Positions 26,119 through 33,846 of a DNA stretch of 64,000 nt are shown here, one piece after another (within the stretch, counting starts at the first letter, position 1; every line of letters starts with the position of its first letter). The stretch is from Maribacter arcticus. GTDB taxonomy: Bacteria; Bacteroidota; Bacteroidia; Flavobacteriales; Flavobacteriaceae. The notes below the pieces were generated by a model that ran no database searches, was not told where the DNA came from, and worked only from the letters and a program-made list of their open reading frames with translations. Both the position numbers and the translations under genes were made by a program. The stretch is taken from contig NZ_FUYL01000005.1 of NCBI RefSeq assembly GCF_900167935.1, positions 186,001 to 250,000 of the forward strand. The letters are read 5' to 3'.

Positions 26119-26840
26119 TCTAGTATTTTTCCTTTTACTAGTTTATCAGTTGCTAAATAAACATCCTCTTTATTATAATACCAAGCACGTACCTTCGGAA
26201 TTTTAATACCGTTAACAGTAATCATCTCGGATAATAATATATATTCACCATCATTTTTACTTTCATCATGAAAGAATTGGTACACTTCCATAGCGTAGGT
26301 TTTTGGGTCAAAATAGAAATACCAAGTATCGCTACCAACTTCTTTTTCGTAACCTGCCTTAAGTACTAGATATTCTTTTCCTTTAAAGGTTTTTTTCTGA
26401 ACTTTGGGGTCTATTATAGTGCCAGGGTCCTTTAGCTTCATCGGAAGTCCATACAGATAGGTGTAATAATTTTTCATCATTTTAGCCCTGTCACATGAGA
26501 TTTTTAGACTATCCTTAACCTTAGCTGAAATAGTAGTACTACCATCTAATTTTAAAGTGCACTCTTCATTATTTAATTCAGATTCTATGGTGTAATTATC
26601 TTTTTTAACGGTAGACTTAAAGTAGTTAGAAGGTAAGTCTATTTGTATGGTAGTGCTTCTGGTACCGTTATTAGGACTCTCCATTTCAATAAGCATTTCG
26701 CCTTTAAATGATTTCCAATTATCATTAGGGTCATGAAAAGCTAGAGCTTTTTCAAGAAGTTGTTTTCCGCTAATTTCCTGTGCAAATGCAAGAATATTTA
26801 CCTGTAGTGCTAAAAATAAAAAAAAGTACCTCATCATCAT
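26115..26840 (-). CDS. Exported DUF6503-like / LolA-type lipid-binding protein
   Basis: About 241 residues: a signal peptide (MRYFFLFLALQVNILAFAQ after two extra Met) and a mature part with SGKQLLEKALAFHDP and a long antiparallel-beta pattern resembling LolA/LppX folds. I place it tentatively in DUF6503. The longest frame starts with TTG at 26858; three consecutive ATG codons (26840, 26837, 26834) are better starts. It follows the PiT transporter gene, and its start codons lie in a terminator-like hairpin. Confidence 0.75.
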   Translation of the reverse strand: MMMRYFFLFLALQVNILAFAQEISGKQLLEKALAFHDPNDNWKSFKGEMLIEMESPNNGTRSTTIQIDLPSNYFKSTVKKDNYTIESELNNEECTLKLDGSTTISAKVKDSLKISCDRAKMMKNYYTYLYGLPMKLKDPGTIIDPKVQKKTFKGKEYLVLKAGYEKEVGSDTWYFYFDPKTYAMEVYQFFHDESKNDGEYILLSEMITVNGIKIPKVRAWYYNKEDVYLATDKLVKGKILD

Positions 26841-26865
26841 TTTAATTTGTGATGACAAGGTACTT
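26824..26865 (-). terminator. Terminator-like hairpin overlapping start of next gene
   Basis: On the minus strand AAGTACCTTGTCATCA pairs with TGATGATGAGGTACTT (two mismatches) around a 10-nt loop and is followed by a long T run. It sits 23 nt past the stop of the PiT gene, and its 3' arm contains the ATG codons of the DUF6503-like gene. Confidence 0.65.
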
Positions 26866-26888
26866 ATAATTTCAGTTTTTAAATACTG

Positions 26889-29192
26889 TTACGACTTTTT
26901 AGGGTGTTCAATAGTTGCTGGTGCTATAGAACTATCGTGTTCATTATGATATTGTTGTAACAAATTCATCGTAGAGGTTATCAAGTCTTTTGTTTCCAAC
27001 AATAAAGAAAAGTATAGGGTCGTATTTTTCGGACTAGATTCTTCTGTACGTGTTCTAGCAATTTGAGTTTGAATTTTGTCAGAAACCATAGCGAACAGTT
27101 CTTCTTTCTGATCTAAGACAAAACCAATTTGTTCAAAAGATTGATTTGTAAAAGCTGTTTGAGTTTGATTTAAAATTTCTTCAAGTTTTAAATCAATTTG
27201 CTTCAACTCTTTTATCTGATTATATTTTAATTTCTTATGATTGTTATTGACATGCTTGTGGCTAACTTTTCCAATATACTCCAAAGATTGAGCTATATCT
27301 GTCAAGTAACCAAGTGCATTAATATAGAAGTTACTAGCACCAATACTATTTTCATCAAGATTTTTGATAAAATAAAAGATATGGTCACGTAAATCATCAA
27401 TTTCATTTGAGAGTTTCTCTCCTTGTTTTTTGTTCTTTTTCAACAAATTAACATCTTGTTTTGCAAGACCGTTAATGGAGTTCGTGTAAATTTTATTTGT
27501 TCTTTTTAAAACATTTGAAATATTCTCAGCACTTTCTATTATTACACCTTGTATAGAACTACTCTCAGCTCTATTCAGCGAATCTTCTGCACGTAATTCT
27601 TTTGCCTTTTTATTATGTGAAATATAGTTTCTTGCAAGTAGTAATATGGCCAATAATAAAAGTACTGCTATCGCAGCGCCTTTACCAAAACTAATCAGCG
27701 CCAAAATAGTACCAGAGGCAACAAAAGCGATAATTGCTGTACCGAACCATCCACCGATAACATTAAGCACCCCTGCGACTCTATATACAGCACTTTCGGC
27801 ACCCCAAGCTCTATCAGCTAAAGATGTTCCCATGGCGACCATAAACGTTACATAAGTGGTTGATAAGGGTAATTTATATGATGTAGCAACCGAGATTAAG
27901 ATACCTGCTACCATAAGATTTACGGCCGCGCGCACCATATCAAAAGCAGGTAACTCATGTACCTTGTTTTTAGTTAAAGCAATTACAGGTTTTTCAAATT
28001 GCTTGTCAATCTTAGTTTGCCATGATTTAGGCAAAATATAAGTTAATGACTCTGAAATAGCTATCGCTAATCGAACCAAGCCACGTGATAGAAAATTTGG
28101 CTGAAACCTTTCTTTAGTATCTTCTTGACTAGAAAGATCTAAAGAAGTTTTAACCACACTTTTAGCTTTACTAGAAAACCACAAAGTAAGTACCATTACC
28201 ATACCTGCTATAAATAAAAGCAAGGTTGGTGTGGGAACTTTTTTCGCCAATATACCCATACTAAATTCTGATGCAGCAACACCAGAAGCCACCCAAGCTT
28301 CATATGATTGCCATGCAGCAATTGGCACTCCAATAAAGTTTACCAAATCGTTACCAGCGAAAGCTAAGGCCAAAGCGAATGTACCAACTCCAATAATTAA
28401 TTTATATATATTGGTGTTGGCGAATTTCATTAAAATGAAGGATAGAACTGACCAAATTAAAAAGTTAATAAGTACTAAGACCACTACTTTAGTCTCCAAG
28501 AATTCTTTTATAGTAATACCACCAATGATATCAAAACTCTCACCAGCAAAAGATGTACCGCCTATACCTTTCATTAGAATAAAGTAAGTTATAGAGGACA
28601 AAGCGAATCCACCAAAAAGAGCACCTACCCATGTTGGTTTTTTCTCAAAGTTATAAGATAAAAGTAATCTTGAAACCCATTGCACCAAAGCACCAATAGA
28701 AAAGGCAACTACAACAGAAAGTAATATTCCAAATATAATTTGAATGGCTTTGTCATTATTGATGTAATTAACTACCTCTGTAAAACTTCCATTATCTGCT
28801 CCAATTTTAATCAATGACATCGCCACTGCTGCACCTAAAAGCTCAAAAACTATTGAAACAGTTGTTGATGTTGGCATACCAAGGGTATTAAAGAAATCTA
28901 ACAACAAAATATCAGTAATCATTACGGCCATAAAAATGAACATTATCTCATCGAAATAAAATTCACCTGGATTGAAGATTCCTTTTCTCGCAACCTCCAT
29001 CATACCGCTAGAGAAAAGTGCACCTGCAGCGATACCAAAACTGGCTACGATCATTATAGTTTTAAATGATATGGCTTTAGAACCAATTGCCGAATTTAAA
29101 AAATTCACCGCATCGTTACTAACTCCTACAACAAGATCCGCTACAGCCAATATGGCAAGTGCGATAAGCATTAAAAAATAAATATTGTCCAT
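26889..29192 (-). CDS. PiT-family inorganic phosphate transporter with PhoU-like C-terminal domain
   Basis: The 767-residue protein has two inverted PiT halves, each with the family signature (SNDAVNFLNSAIGSKA near residue 25; GNDLVNFIGVPIAA near residue 280), in about 10-12 helices up to residue 520. The last 240 residues are soluble and helical, with PhoU-like pattern (SIQGVIIESAENISNVLKR and following). The fusion would put a regulatory domain on the cytoplasmic side of the carrier. It lies 73 nt downstream of the porin gene on the same strand, so outer- and inner-membrane phosphate uptake are probably one operon. Confidence 0.9.
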   Translation of the reverse strand: MDNIYFLMLIALAILAVADLVVGVSNDAVNFLNSAIGSKAISFKTIMIVASFGIAAGALFSSGMMEVARKGIFNPGEFYFDEIMFIFMAVMITDILLLDFFNTLGMPTSTTVSIVFELLGAAVAMSLIKIGADNGSFTEVVNYINNDKAIQIIFGILLSVVVAFSIGALVQWVSRLLLSYNFEKKPTWVGALFGGFALSSITYFILMKGIGGTSFAGESFDIIGGITIKEFLETKVVVLVLINFLIWSVLSFILMKFANTNIYKLIIGVGTFALALAFAGNDLVNFIGVPIAAWQSYEAWVASGVAASEFSMGILAKKVPTPTLLLFIAGMVMVLTLWFSSKAKSVVKTSLDLSSQEDTKERFQPNFLSRGLVRLAIAISESLTYILPKSWQTKIDKQFEKPVIALTKNKVHELPAFDMVRAAVNLMVAGILISVATSYKLPLSTTYVTFMVAMGTSLADRAWGAESAVYRVAGVLNVIGGWFGTAIIAFVASGTILALISFGKGAAIAVLLLLAILLLARNYISHNKKAKELRAEDSLNRAESSSIQGVIIESAENISNVLKRTNKIYTNSINGLAKQDVNLLKKNKKQGEKLSNEIDDLRDHIFYFIKNLDENSIGASNFYINALGYLTDIAQSLEYIGKVSHKHVNNNHKKLKYNQIKELKQIDLKLEEILNQTQTAFTNQSFEQIGFVLDQKEELFAMVSDKIQTQIARTRTEESSPKNTTLYFSLLLETKDLITSTMNLLQQYHNEHDSSIAPATIEHPKKS

Positions 29193-29265
29193 AATATAGT
29201 ACTCTAAGAATTTGCAAATATCATTATCGCTTCCCGCTGTAATGTTACGTAAAGGTTATTTTTTG

Positions 29266-30468
29266 TTAAAAATGAATGTCTAACTGTAATCTATACATCA
29301 AGCCATCTTGACCGCCATCTTCTGAAAGGTAGCTTAAGTCTGTCTGAACTTTTAATTTATGCCCTACAATGTATTTTGAAAGCCCAAAAGTGTATTGTGA
29401 TTGAGGATTTCTTCCCGTTATTTCTTCATCAAGTTTAATATTGGTAAATCGGCCAGATACTTCTAGATTGTTCTTGAACAAATAGCCGGTTTGTAGGTTT
29501 ATTCCATCTCCCACTAGTACTTCATCTCCGGTAAGCGAGCCATCTGAATTTATAGCTATGGGATTATCAGCAGTTCTATGCGCATATTCTCCCATAAGAG
29601 AGAACCCATTGTATTTAAACATTGCATCTATAAAAAGTGTGCTAATATCAGTTTCATAAAAACCTGTATCATTGAACATATAGGAGCCTTGATTACTTCT
29701 AGTTTTTACTGCATTTTGATTACTGTCGAAGGTTGCTGCCACCATTAATTTGGGAGTTTGCTCTCGCTTATGATCACTACCTTTATACTCCCCTTTACTT
29801 AAAAATTCTCCAAAAGGTAGTAATTCTAGACGAGTAGTATATTGATGACCACCTAGATTGCCTGTGGTAATATTTCTCCCCTCTCCTTGAGATACTGCAA
29901 ATATTTCGCGAACTAAAAATTTTTCAGAAAGGTTGAATTTATGTCTTAACTGAAAGCCCATGTCACGGTCAATATTAAACCTGCTGTTTAATAAGGAGCG
30001 ATTAACCTGCTGTAAATCGCCAGATGAAATTACACGTTCTATATTGCCGGGCAATTTAGTTTGGCCGAACCATAATACAAAATTTTCGTAAAAATTCCAC
30101 TTAACCACTGCATCAAGAATATACCTTGGTGCGTTACTCGTAAACTGCGAAGCCCCTGAAATGTCTCGATTAGAAAGACCTAGTTCTAGTTTGTATTCTA
30201 ATTTAGGTGAGTATGCATATCCGCCAAATTTAAGTCTCGCTCTACGGACAAGGAAATTTTGCTCAGGATTTATAAGACCACCATCAACCGCATCCCAATT
30301 ACTTATTGCTAGTATTTGCATTCTAGCGCCTACATTCATGGTCCATGAACTATCTTTTCCAACTAGATTGAACAAGCCTTTACCAAAAGATGGAGAATTT
30401 GATTCTTGACTTATAGCGCTAGATGTAATTAATAAAATTAGGCATAGCCAAATTGGGGCAATTTTCAT
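29266..30468 (-). CDS. Phosphate-selective porin O/P family outer-membrane protein
   Basis: The 400-residue beta-barrel protein has a signal peptide cut near residue 20 (ITSSAISQ). The porin O/P pattern is visible: VGARMQILAISNWD, FLVRRARLKFGGYAYSPKLEYKLE, then repeated amphipathic strands, ending in LQLDIHF with the C-terminal Phe needed for barrel insertion. The family conducts phosphate or other anions; the PiT gene downstream supports phosphate here. Its promoter region lies between perfect 18-bp inverted repeats. Confidence 0.88.
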   Translation of the reverse strand: MKIAPIWLCLILLITSSAISQESNSPSFGKGLFNLVGKDSSWTMNVGARMQILAISNWDAVDGGLINPEQNFLVRRARLKFGGYAYSPKLEYKLELGLSNRDISGASQFTSNAPRYILDAVVKWNFYENFVLWFGQTKLPGNIERVISSGDLQQVNRSLLNSRFNIDRDMGFQLRHKFNLSEKFLVREIFAVSQGEGRNITTGNLGGHQYTTRLELLPFGEFLSKGEYKGSDHKREQTPKLMVAATFDSNQNAVKTRSNQGSYMFNDTGFYETDISTLFIDAMFKYNGFSLMGEYAHRTADNPIAINSDGSLTGDEVLVGDGINLQTGYLFKNNLEVSGRFTNIKLDEEITGRNPQSQYTFGLSKYIVGHKLKVQTDLSYLSEDGGQDGLMYRLQLDIHF

Positions 30469-30490
30469 TATGTATTAGTTTTTGTCGACT

Positions 30491-30557
30491 GCAAATTACT
30501 TAAACGAATGTTAAGTTAATGTATTCTTAATATTAACATTTGGTGGTGTTCTTAATG
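30491..30557 (-). promoter_or_regulatory. Porin promoter: TAATTTGC box plus TTAAC repeats
   Basis: Reading the minus strand, TAATTTGC (30498-30491) resembles the -7 box. Upstream of it TTAACTTAAC (30519-30510) takes the place of a -33 element, and CATTAAGA lies at 30557-30550. The same TTAACTTAAC and CATTAAGA pair precedes the gene at 30844-31200 at nearly the same distances. An activator of the OmpR/PhoB type could bind such repeats; this is inference. Confidence 0.45.
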
Positions 30558-30633
30558 TCTGGAGTATTAAGTTTATTTTAAACTTGACAAAACAAAGAAT
30601 GTCTTCGCCAATGATAAGTAGTATTTATAAAAA

Positions 30634-30657
30634 AAGCTACCTTGAAGAAGGTAGCTT
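30634..30657 (-). terminator. Intrinsic terminator (minus strand) inside inverted-repeat segment
   Basis: AAGCTACCTT/AAGGTAGCTT form a perfect 10-bp stem around GAAG, followed on the minus strand by a run of seven T. It would end transcripts of the 30844-31200 gene before they reach the porin promoter. Confidence 0.8.
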
Positions 30658-30843
30658 AAGATTTCAAAAAACTAGTCGACAAAAACTAATAGTATAAGAA
30701 ATCGGGTTGTCAAAAGACAGTAACGAAGTTCAGTGTTATTCATCACAGTTGTGTAACGCTAACATTAAGTAATCTTTAATTTATGTGAGCGCTTTTATAA
30801 AACCAACTTTATGCTTAGTTGATTTTGAATATTTTGCCGCTTA

Positions 30844-31200
30844 TTATTTTGAGGTGGTTTTTAAGGTAGATATACCAATTAAGCTTAAGGTTTTAGATTG
30901 TAGGCTAGCTTGAACGTTAATTGTTTCACCGGAAGTAATAGTAACTGGTAATTTAATAGTTTCATAGCCTAAAAATTGTACTATGATATTATAAGTTCCT
31001 GGTGTAAGGTTGTCAAACTCAAACTTACCATGAAAATTTGTGTGTGTAGATAATGTAGTATTTTCTATGGATACGGTAGCCATTAATAACGGTTCGTTAA
31101 AAAGTTCGCCATCTAATATATTGCCTTGTAGAGAACTGTTTTCCTGTCCAAAAGATAATGAGCAAATCATTAGTGTAATGAGAAAAAATACCTGTTTCAT
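30844..31200 (-). CDS. Exported single carboxypeptidase-regulatory-like domain protein
   Basis: The 118-residue protein has a signal peptide (to about residue 18, SLSFGQ) and one CarboxypepD_reg-like domain (LQGNILDGELFNEPLLMATV, FHGKFEFDNLTPGTYNI, VQFLGYET). That domain normally forms the N-terminal part of TonB-dependent receptors; here nothing follows it, since the frame closes after LIGISTLKTTSK. It is either a free-standing domain or the relic of a receptor. It shares operator-like repeats with the phosphate porin gene, hinting at co-regulation. Confidence 0.8.
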   Translation of the reverse strand: MKQVFFLITLMICSLSFGQENSSLQGNILDGELFNEPLLMATVSIENTTLSTHTNFHGKFEFDNLTPGTYNIIVQFLGYETIKLPVTITSGETINVQASLQSKTLSLIGISTLKTTSK

Positions 31201-31239
31201 TTGTGTTTTTAATTTCTTCTACAAAGAAACTACGGCTAG

Positions 31240-31283
31240 GTTAAGTTAAGGTTATGCGAGGATTATTAATGTGTCTCTTAATG
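31240..31283 (-). promoter_or_regulatory. TTAACTTAAC and CATTAAGA elements, second copy
   Basis: On the minus strand TTAACTTAAC (31249-31240) lies 39 nt before the ATG, and CATTAAGA (31283-31276) about 27 nt farther upstream. The matching elements before the porin gene are 41 nt and about 31 nt away, respectively. No convincing -7 box was found. Confidence 0.4.
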
Positions 31284-31342
31284 GTTAAGAGATTGTTCAA
31301 CTAATTTCTAGTTTGACTTTTCTATTTCTATGATGAAATAGC

Positions 31343-31358
31343 AAAAAATGTATCTTGC
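31343..31358 (+). promoter_or_regulatory. Promoter-like motif AAAAAATGTATCTTGC before dGTPase gene
   Basis: Identical to 2332-2347; ends 20 nt before the ATG at 31379. The longest frame would start with a TTG inside this motif, which argues for the downstream ATG. Confidence 0.5.
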
Positions 31359-31378
31359 AGACTTATAAAAGAGAATAC

Positions 31379-32722
31379 ATGAATTGGGAGCAATTACTTT
31401 CTTTACGCAGGCAAGGAGATAAGAATAAACGTTTACGAAACGAGCAGGATGAGACCCGATTAGGGTTCGATGTAGATTATGATCGAATTATTTTTTCTTC
31501 TGCCTTTAGAAGTTTGCAAGATAAAACTCAAGTAATACCATTATCAAAGACAGATTTTGTGCATACCAGATTAACTCATAGTCTTGAAGTTTCGGTTGTT
31601 GGTAGAAGTTTGGGTAGGTTAGCGGGCAAAAAAATTATAGAGAAGCATCCTTATCTAAAGGAGGTTCATGGTTATAAGTTTAATGATATTGGTGCCATTG
31701 TTGCTGCGGCTGCACTTGCGCATGATATTGGTAACCCGCCTTTTGGGCACAGTGGTGAAAAAGCGATTGGCGAGTATTTTAAAACAGGAAACGGTTTAAA
31801 ATACAAAGAGCAACTTTCTGAAGTGGAATACCAAGATATTATAGATTTTGAAGGTAATGCCAATGGTTTTAGGTTAATGACTCAAGATAGAGCAGGGGTG
31901 TCAGGAGGTTTGCGATTAAGTTATGCTACTTTGGGTGCATTTATGAAATATCCAAAAGAATCACTTCCGAAAAAACCCACGAAGCATATTTGTGATAAAA
32001 AATTCGGGTTCTTTCAGAGTGAGAAATATATTTTTGAGGAAATAGCTCAAGATTTAGGCTTACCAACGAGAAGCAATCATGGTACGGTTTCTTATGGAAG
32101 GCATCCATTAACATTTTTAGTTGAAGCCGCCGATGATATTTGCTATACCATTATTGATTTTGAAGATGGTATTAATTTAGGACTTATCTCTGAAGATTAT
32201 GCTTTAGAATACTTAATTAAATTGGTAAAGAACACTATAAATACCAATAAGTATAATTCTTTAGAGTATATGGAAGACAGGCTAAGTTATTTGCGTGCTT
32301 TAGCCATAAACACGCTGATTCAAGATGCGGTTTCTATTTTTATAGAGAATGAAGAGAGTATTTTAAATGGTACTTTTGAAGTATCTCTAATGGATAAAAG
32401 CGGTTATAAAGCTCAGATTGAAGATATCATTAGTCTAAGTGTTCAGAAAATATATCAATCTCAAGAAGTAGTTGAAAAGGAGATTGCTGGGTATACTATC
32501 ATATCTGATATTTTAGATGTTTACATTGGGGCTTTAATTGGTAAGAAATATGATAATGCATCGAATTATCATAATCTTATGTTGCGAACCTTACCAGGGT
32601 TTTATCAGCAAACAGACAAGTCACTTTATGATATATTATTGAATACGTGCTGTTATGTTGCAAGCCTTTCAGATAGTGCAGCAGTTCATATTCACAATAA
32701 AATTAAAGGCAGGCAGCTTTAG
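31379..32722 (+). CDS. Deoxyguanosinetriphosphate triphosphohydrolase-like protein
   Basis: The 447-residue HD-domain enzyme should hydrolyse dNTPs to deoxynucleoside and triphosphate. The N-terminal block RLGFDVDYDRIIFSSAFRSL is typical of Dgt. Metal ligands are His67 in HTRLTHS and His115-Asp116 in ALAHDIGNPPFGH. ATG 31379 was chosen over a TTG eight codons upstream, because the TTG lies in the promoter motif and the MNWEQLLSLRR start fits the family. Its stop overlaps that of the convergent DUF3078 gene (TTAG). Confidence 0.93.
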   Translation: MNWEQLLSLRRQGDKNKRLRNEQDETRLGFDVDYDRIIFSSAFRSLQDKTQVIPLSKTDFVHTRLTHSLEVSVVGRSLGRLAGKKIIEKHPYLKEVHGYKFNDIGAIVAAAALAHDIGNPPFGHSGEKAIGEYFKTGNGLKYKEQLSEVEYQDIIDFEGNANGFRLMTQDRAGVSGGLRLSYATLGAFMKYPKESLPKKPTKHICDKKFGFFQSEKYIFEEIAQDLGLPTRSNHGTVSYGRHPLTFLVEAADDICYTIIDFEDGINLGLISEDYALEYLIKLVKNTINTNKYNSLEYMEDRLSYLRALAINTLIQDAVSIFIENEESILNGTFEVSLMDKSGYKAQIEDIISLSVQKIYQSQEVVEKEIAGYTIISDILDVYIGALIGKKYDNASNYHNLMLRTLPGFYQQTDKSLYDILLNTCCYVASLSDSAAVHIHNKIKGRQL

Positions 32723-33846
32723 AAACCATAAAGTATACCTACCGCCAATATTTGTTTGAATTGTATTTTGGGTATACCTGGGTTTAAAATGGTACCGTTG
32801 TCATTTTTAACGACGTCAAATAGGATATCGTCATCATAAATCATTTGTGTACCTAAACTGGTGCTTATGAACTTATTTACTTTCATATTAAGGTTCAGTT
32901 CCCAGTCTACGTCAATGTTACCAAAACTTTTAATGTAATCGGTATATAGATTAAGCCTACTTTTTAATTCGATGTTATCGGCAATGTTATAATTAAAATT
33001 ATTTGTGATGAGTATCCCGATTTCAAGTAGATGATTTTCACCAGGGGTTATCACATTTCCATCAGCATCTAGTATTGCTTCATTTACACCAAATGCGCCA
33101 TTATCTGCTAAGTCTTGATCCAATACAAAGGTCGATTTTTGTGTAAGGGGAGATAAATACAAATTGAATTTTTGATCTTTAGTTATAAATGAGGTACCTG
33201 CTCCAAATAACAGGTAACCAGGTGCCATAAATCTTGAAATTGGGGTATCCCTATCTGGATATTTATAACCGTTAGAAAACTGGGTGTTAAAGTTGAGCTG
33301 AACGGAATAAAACCAATTACTGATGGTGTCTTTTCGAAAACCTAGGTTTGAACTTAATCGAATTACATCTTCTGTTTTTCTAAGTTTTCGTCCATCTTGT
33401 GCATTAAGACCATAACGCAGTTCTAAATTATTATCCCACTGAAAGTGGCTGAACTTATATTTCCTAGCAAATTTCAAAAACCCTAGACCACTAACAGCAT
33501 TATCACCCCCAGCATTCCAATTGACAAAGGCTACTTCACTAACATTTATACCGAAACTATTTTCTTTTTCCCAAAATGAGGGTACTCTAAATCGTTGAAA
33601 ACCTTCTTGTAAGGTCTTGGTCTTATTAAAATTGATATTAGGAATATTTAAATTGACATCTTTTCTCGGCGAATATATTTTGTCTACCGTTCTTCGTATA
33701 ACAATGGTATCAATTACAACGCTGTCAACTACAATGCTATCTACCAAAATAGGCGCCGGAATGGTGTCTTGGCCGAAAGACCAAATTGACACTAAAAGAA
33801 GTAAAGGGGCTATAAACTTAATGGGTTGCGAAAGTATTCTTCTCAT
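32719..33846 (-). CDS. DUF3078 family outer-membrane protein
   Basis: The 375-residue protein has a signal peptide (ending near WSFGQ), a Val/Ile/Asp-rich linker, and a DUF3078 beta-barrel-like domain (SFGINVSEVAFVNWNAGGDNAVSGL is the hallmark region; ends in GILYGF). The family is restricted to Bacteroidota and has no known role. Its ATG overlaps the dxs stop by 4 nt (ATGA), so it is translated with dxs. Confidence 0.9.
   Translation of the reverse strand: MRRILSQPIKFIAPLLLLVSIWSFGQDTIPAPILVDSIVVDSVVIDTIVIRRTVDKIYSPRKDVNLNIPNINFNKTKTLQEGFQRFRVPSFWEKENSFGINVSEVAFVNWNAGGDNAVSGLGFLKFARKYKFSHFQWDNNLELRYGLNAQDGRKLRKTEDVIRLSSNLGFRKDTISNWFYSVQLNFNTQFSNGYKYPDRDTPISRFMAPGYLLFGAGTSFITKDQKFNLYLSPLTQKSTFVLDQDLADNGAFGVNEAILDADGNVITPGENHLLEIGILITNNFNYNIADNIELKSRLNLYTDYIKSFGNIDVDWELNLNMKVNKFISTSLGTQMIYDDDILFDVVKNDNGTILNPGIPKIQFKQILAVGILYGF

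Larger units (their letters stand above)
30473..30691. repeat. Pair of perfect 18-bp inverted repeats around the porin promoter (possible invertible segment)
   Basis: TATTAGTTTTTGTCGACT at 30473-30490 is exactly mirrored by AGTCGACAAAAACTAATA at 30674-30691, leaving 183 bp between. Each arm contains the palindrome GTCGAC. The left arm ends 4 bp before the porin ATG codon, so it forms the 5' leader. The inner segment holds a -7-like box, operator-like repeats and a terminator hairpin. This is the layout of invertible promoters known from Bacteroides; no recombinase gene is in the window. Confidence 0.8.

Noticed and set aside
28231-28587. 118-codon plus-strand frame
   Set aside because: Lies opposite the PiT membrane core; Ala/Lys/Ile-rich composition is the mirror of membrane-helix codons.
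31355-31378. Extended N terminus of the dGTPase (TTG start)
   Set aside because: The TTG is inside the promoter-like 16-mer and the extra residues do not fit the family.
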